In this document: positions 62,966 to 64,000 of the stretch, in pieces | Layout of the letters: each line of letters starts with the position of its first letter | Position numbering within the stretch: position 1 is the first letter of the stretch | Assembly: GCA_030842085.1 (NCBI GenBank) | Contig: JAUUSE010000003.1 | Span: 1-64,000, forward strand | Direction of reading: 5' to 3' | Source: Timburyella sp030842085 | GTDB lineage: Bacteria > Bacillota > Clostridia > Oscillospirales > Acutalibacteraceae | DNA length: 64,000 bases | The notes under the pieces: model-generated | Database searches by the model: none | What the model was told of the DNA's origin: nothing | What the model saw: only the letters and a program-made list of their open reading frames with translations | Program-made: the position numbers and the translations under genes

Positions 62966-64000
62966 ATGGTTATGAGAAAAAAAGGTACCATGGATGGTAA
63001 CTCGGCAGCGGCATACGTATCGTATGCGTTTACAGATGTTGCCGCAATTTATCCGATAACCCCCTCCTCCAACATGGCGGAGGAGACAGATAAAATGGCA
63101 GCGGCGGGCGCAAAGAACCTGTTTGGCCGTCCTGTCAAGATTGTGGAGATGCAGTCAGAGGGCGGTGCCGCCGGCGCTGTTCACGGCTCGCTTGCCGCGG
63201 GTGCATTGACCACCACATATACGGCGTCACAGGGCCTGCTCCTTATGATACCGAATATGTACAAAATCGCCGGTGAATTGCTTCCGGGCGTTATAAACGT
63301 TTCGGCGAGAGCCATAGCATCGCACGCTCTTTCAATATTCGGCGACCATTCGGACATTTATGCATGCCGCCAGACGGGCTTTGCAATGCTTTGCTCCACA
63401 AACCCGCAGGAGGTAATGGACCTCGGCGCAGTGGCGCACCTTGCAGCCATAAAGGGCAGACTCCCCTTTATGCATTTCTTCGACGGTTTCCGTACATCTC
63501 ACGAGATTTCAAAAATAGAGAAGTGGGACTATGCCGATCTTGACGAAATGCTGGACAAGGAAGCATTAAGAGAGTTCCGCAACCGTTCTCTCAATCCTGA
63601 ATCACCGGCGCAGAGAGGTACTGCCCAGAACCCTGACGTATTCTTCCAGGCAAGAGAAGCTTCCAACACTTATTATGACAACATAATAGGCGTAACAGAA
63701 GAATACATGAACAAAGTAAACGAGAAAATAGGCACAAATTACAAGCTCTTTAACTACTATGGCGCACGCAATGCTGAGCATGTCATAATAGCTATGGGCT
63801 CTGTAAACGACACTATAGAAGAGACAATAGATTATCTTAATAAAAACGGCGGAAAGGTCGGACTTGTAAAGGTAAGGCTGTACCGTCCGTTCTCTGCAAA
63901 GCACCTTATCAGCGCATTGCCGAGCAGCGTTAAGAAAATTTCCGTGCTTGACAGGACTAAGGAACCCGGTTCAATAGGCGAGCCGCTGTATCTGGATGTT
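62966..64000 (+). CDS. nifJ: Pyruvate:ferredoxin (flavodoxin) oxidoreductase, N-terminal part (runs off the window)
   Basis: The first 345 codons of PFOR, which oxidises pyruvate to acetyl-CoA and CO2 with ferredoxin reduction in anaerobes. The N-terminal domain is clear: MDGNSAAAYVSYAFTDVAAIYPITPSSNMAEE, VKIVEMQSEGGAAGAVHG, TTYTASQGLLLMIPNMYKIAGELLPGV. Later residues start domain II (IIAMGSVNDTIEE) and reach LDRTKEPGS, a conserved PFOR motif. The frame is open to the last base. ATG 62966 follows GGAGG by 10 bp. The rest of the gene (about 800 codons) lies to the right. Confidence 0.96.
   Translation, partial: MVMRKKGTMDGNSAAAYVSYAFTDVAAIYPITPSSNMAEETDKMAAAGAKNLFGRPVKIVEMQSEGGAAGAVHGSLAAGALTTTYTASQGLLLMIPNMYKIAGELLPGVINVSARAIASHALSIFGDHSDIYACRQTGFAMLCSTNPQEVMDLGAVAHLAAIKGRLPFMHFFDGFRTSHEISKIEKWDYADLDEMLDKEALREFRNRSLNPESPAQRGTAQNPDVFFQAREASNTYYDNIIGVTEEYMNKVNEKIGTNYKLFNYYGARNAEHVIIAMGSVNDTIEETIDYLNKNGGKVGLVKVRLYRPFSAKHLISALPSSVKKISVLDRTKEPGSIGEPLYLDV

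Noticed and set aside
1..64000. CRISPR arrays, insertion sequences, rRNA genes and prophage
   Set aside because: No spaced direct repeats, transposase motifs, rRNA segments or phage structural genes were seen.

Overview
The window looks like the origin-proximal part of a chromosome from an anaerobic, endospore-forming member of the Bacillota, class Clostridia (probably an Oscillospirales-like gut lineage; the genus cannot be told from sequence alone). The evidence is the conserved rpmH-rnpA-yidD-yidC-jag-mnmE-mnmG-rsmG-noc-parA-parB order that flanks oriC in Firmicutes, two perfect parS sites, a ypeB germination gene, pyruvate:ferredoxin oxidoreductase at the right edge, AGGAGG-type ribosome binding sites and frequent TTG/GTG starts. 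oriC and dnaA are not visible and probably lie left of base 1.

Layout. 0-0.6 kb: tandem small HTH genes, the first cut by the window edge. 0.65-15.9 kb: ribosomal protein L34, RNase P protein, membrane insertion, tRNA modification (MnmE/MnmG), chromosome segregation (Noc, ParA, ParB, parS), SerS, an acyl-ACP thioesterase, MurI and a DUF1934 protein, all on the plus strand. 16-18.4 kb: an ABC-F ATPase behind a long structured leader with two terminator-like hairpins. 18.9-28.1 kb: an HTH/ADP-ribosylglycohydrolase fusion, a lipoprotein, a PHP(EndoQ-like)-UvrD helicase fusion, and a minus-strand operon of alpha/beta hydrolase, condensation-like acyltransferase and a zinc-ribbon membrane protein. 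28.3-32 kb: a metallophosphoesterase, a tRNA-Leu with a detached copy of its 3' end, and ypeB. 32.5-41.8 kb: cysteine desulfurase and ThiI (tRNA s4U pair), then the most unusual locus, a CinA-sortase B fusion followed by a protein with a degenerate CinA-like domain, a sortase B fold lacking all three catalytic residues and an intact-looking SpoIID domain, then rsmE. 42-47.2 kb: GH4 alpha-galactosidase, an SDR, a Gfo/Idh/MocA oxidoreductase and a secreted anchored Ser-rich protein.

47.6-58.2 kb is an accessory cluster: a 34-residue membrane peptide coupled to a LysR regulator, three lipoprotein alpha/beta hydrolases, lipoprotein and cytoplasmic flavodoxins, an iron alcohol dehydrogenase, a RibD/DHFR-like reductase, a flavin reductase and two aldo/keto reductases, one broken by an in-frame stop. 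It reads as a redox and ester-hydrolysis module probably under the LysR protein. 58.9-64 kb: ComM/YifB, QueT, a CNNM/CorC-type membrane protein and the start of PFOR behind a strong promoter whose -35 box overlaps a perfect palindrome.

All product calls rest on reading translated sequence and motifs by eye; no database search was run.
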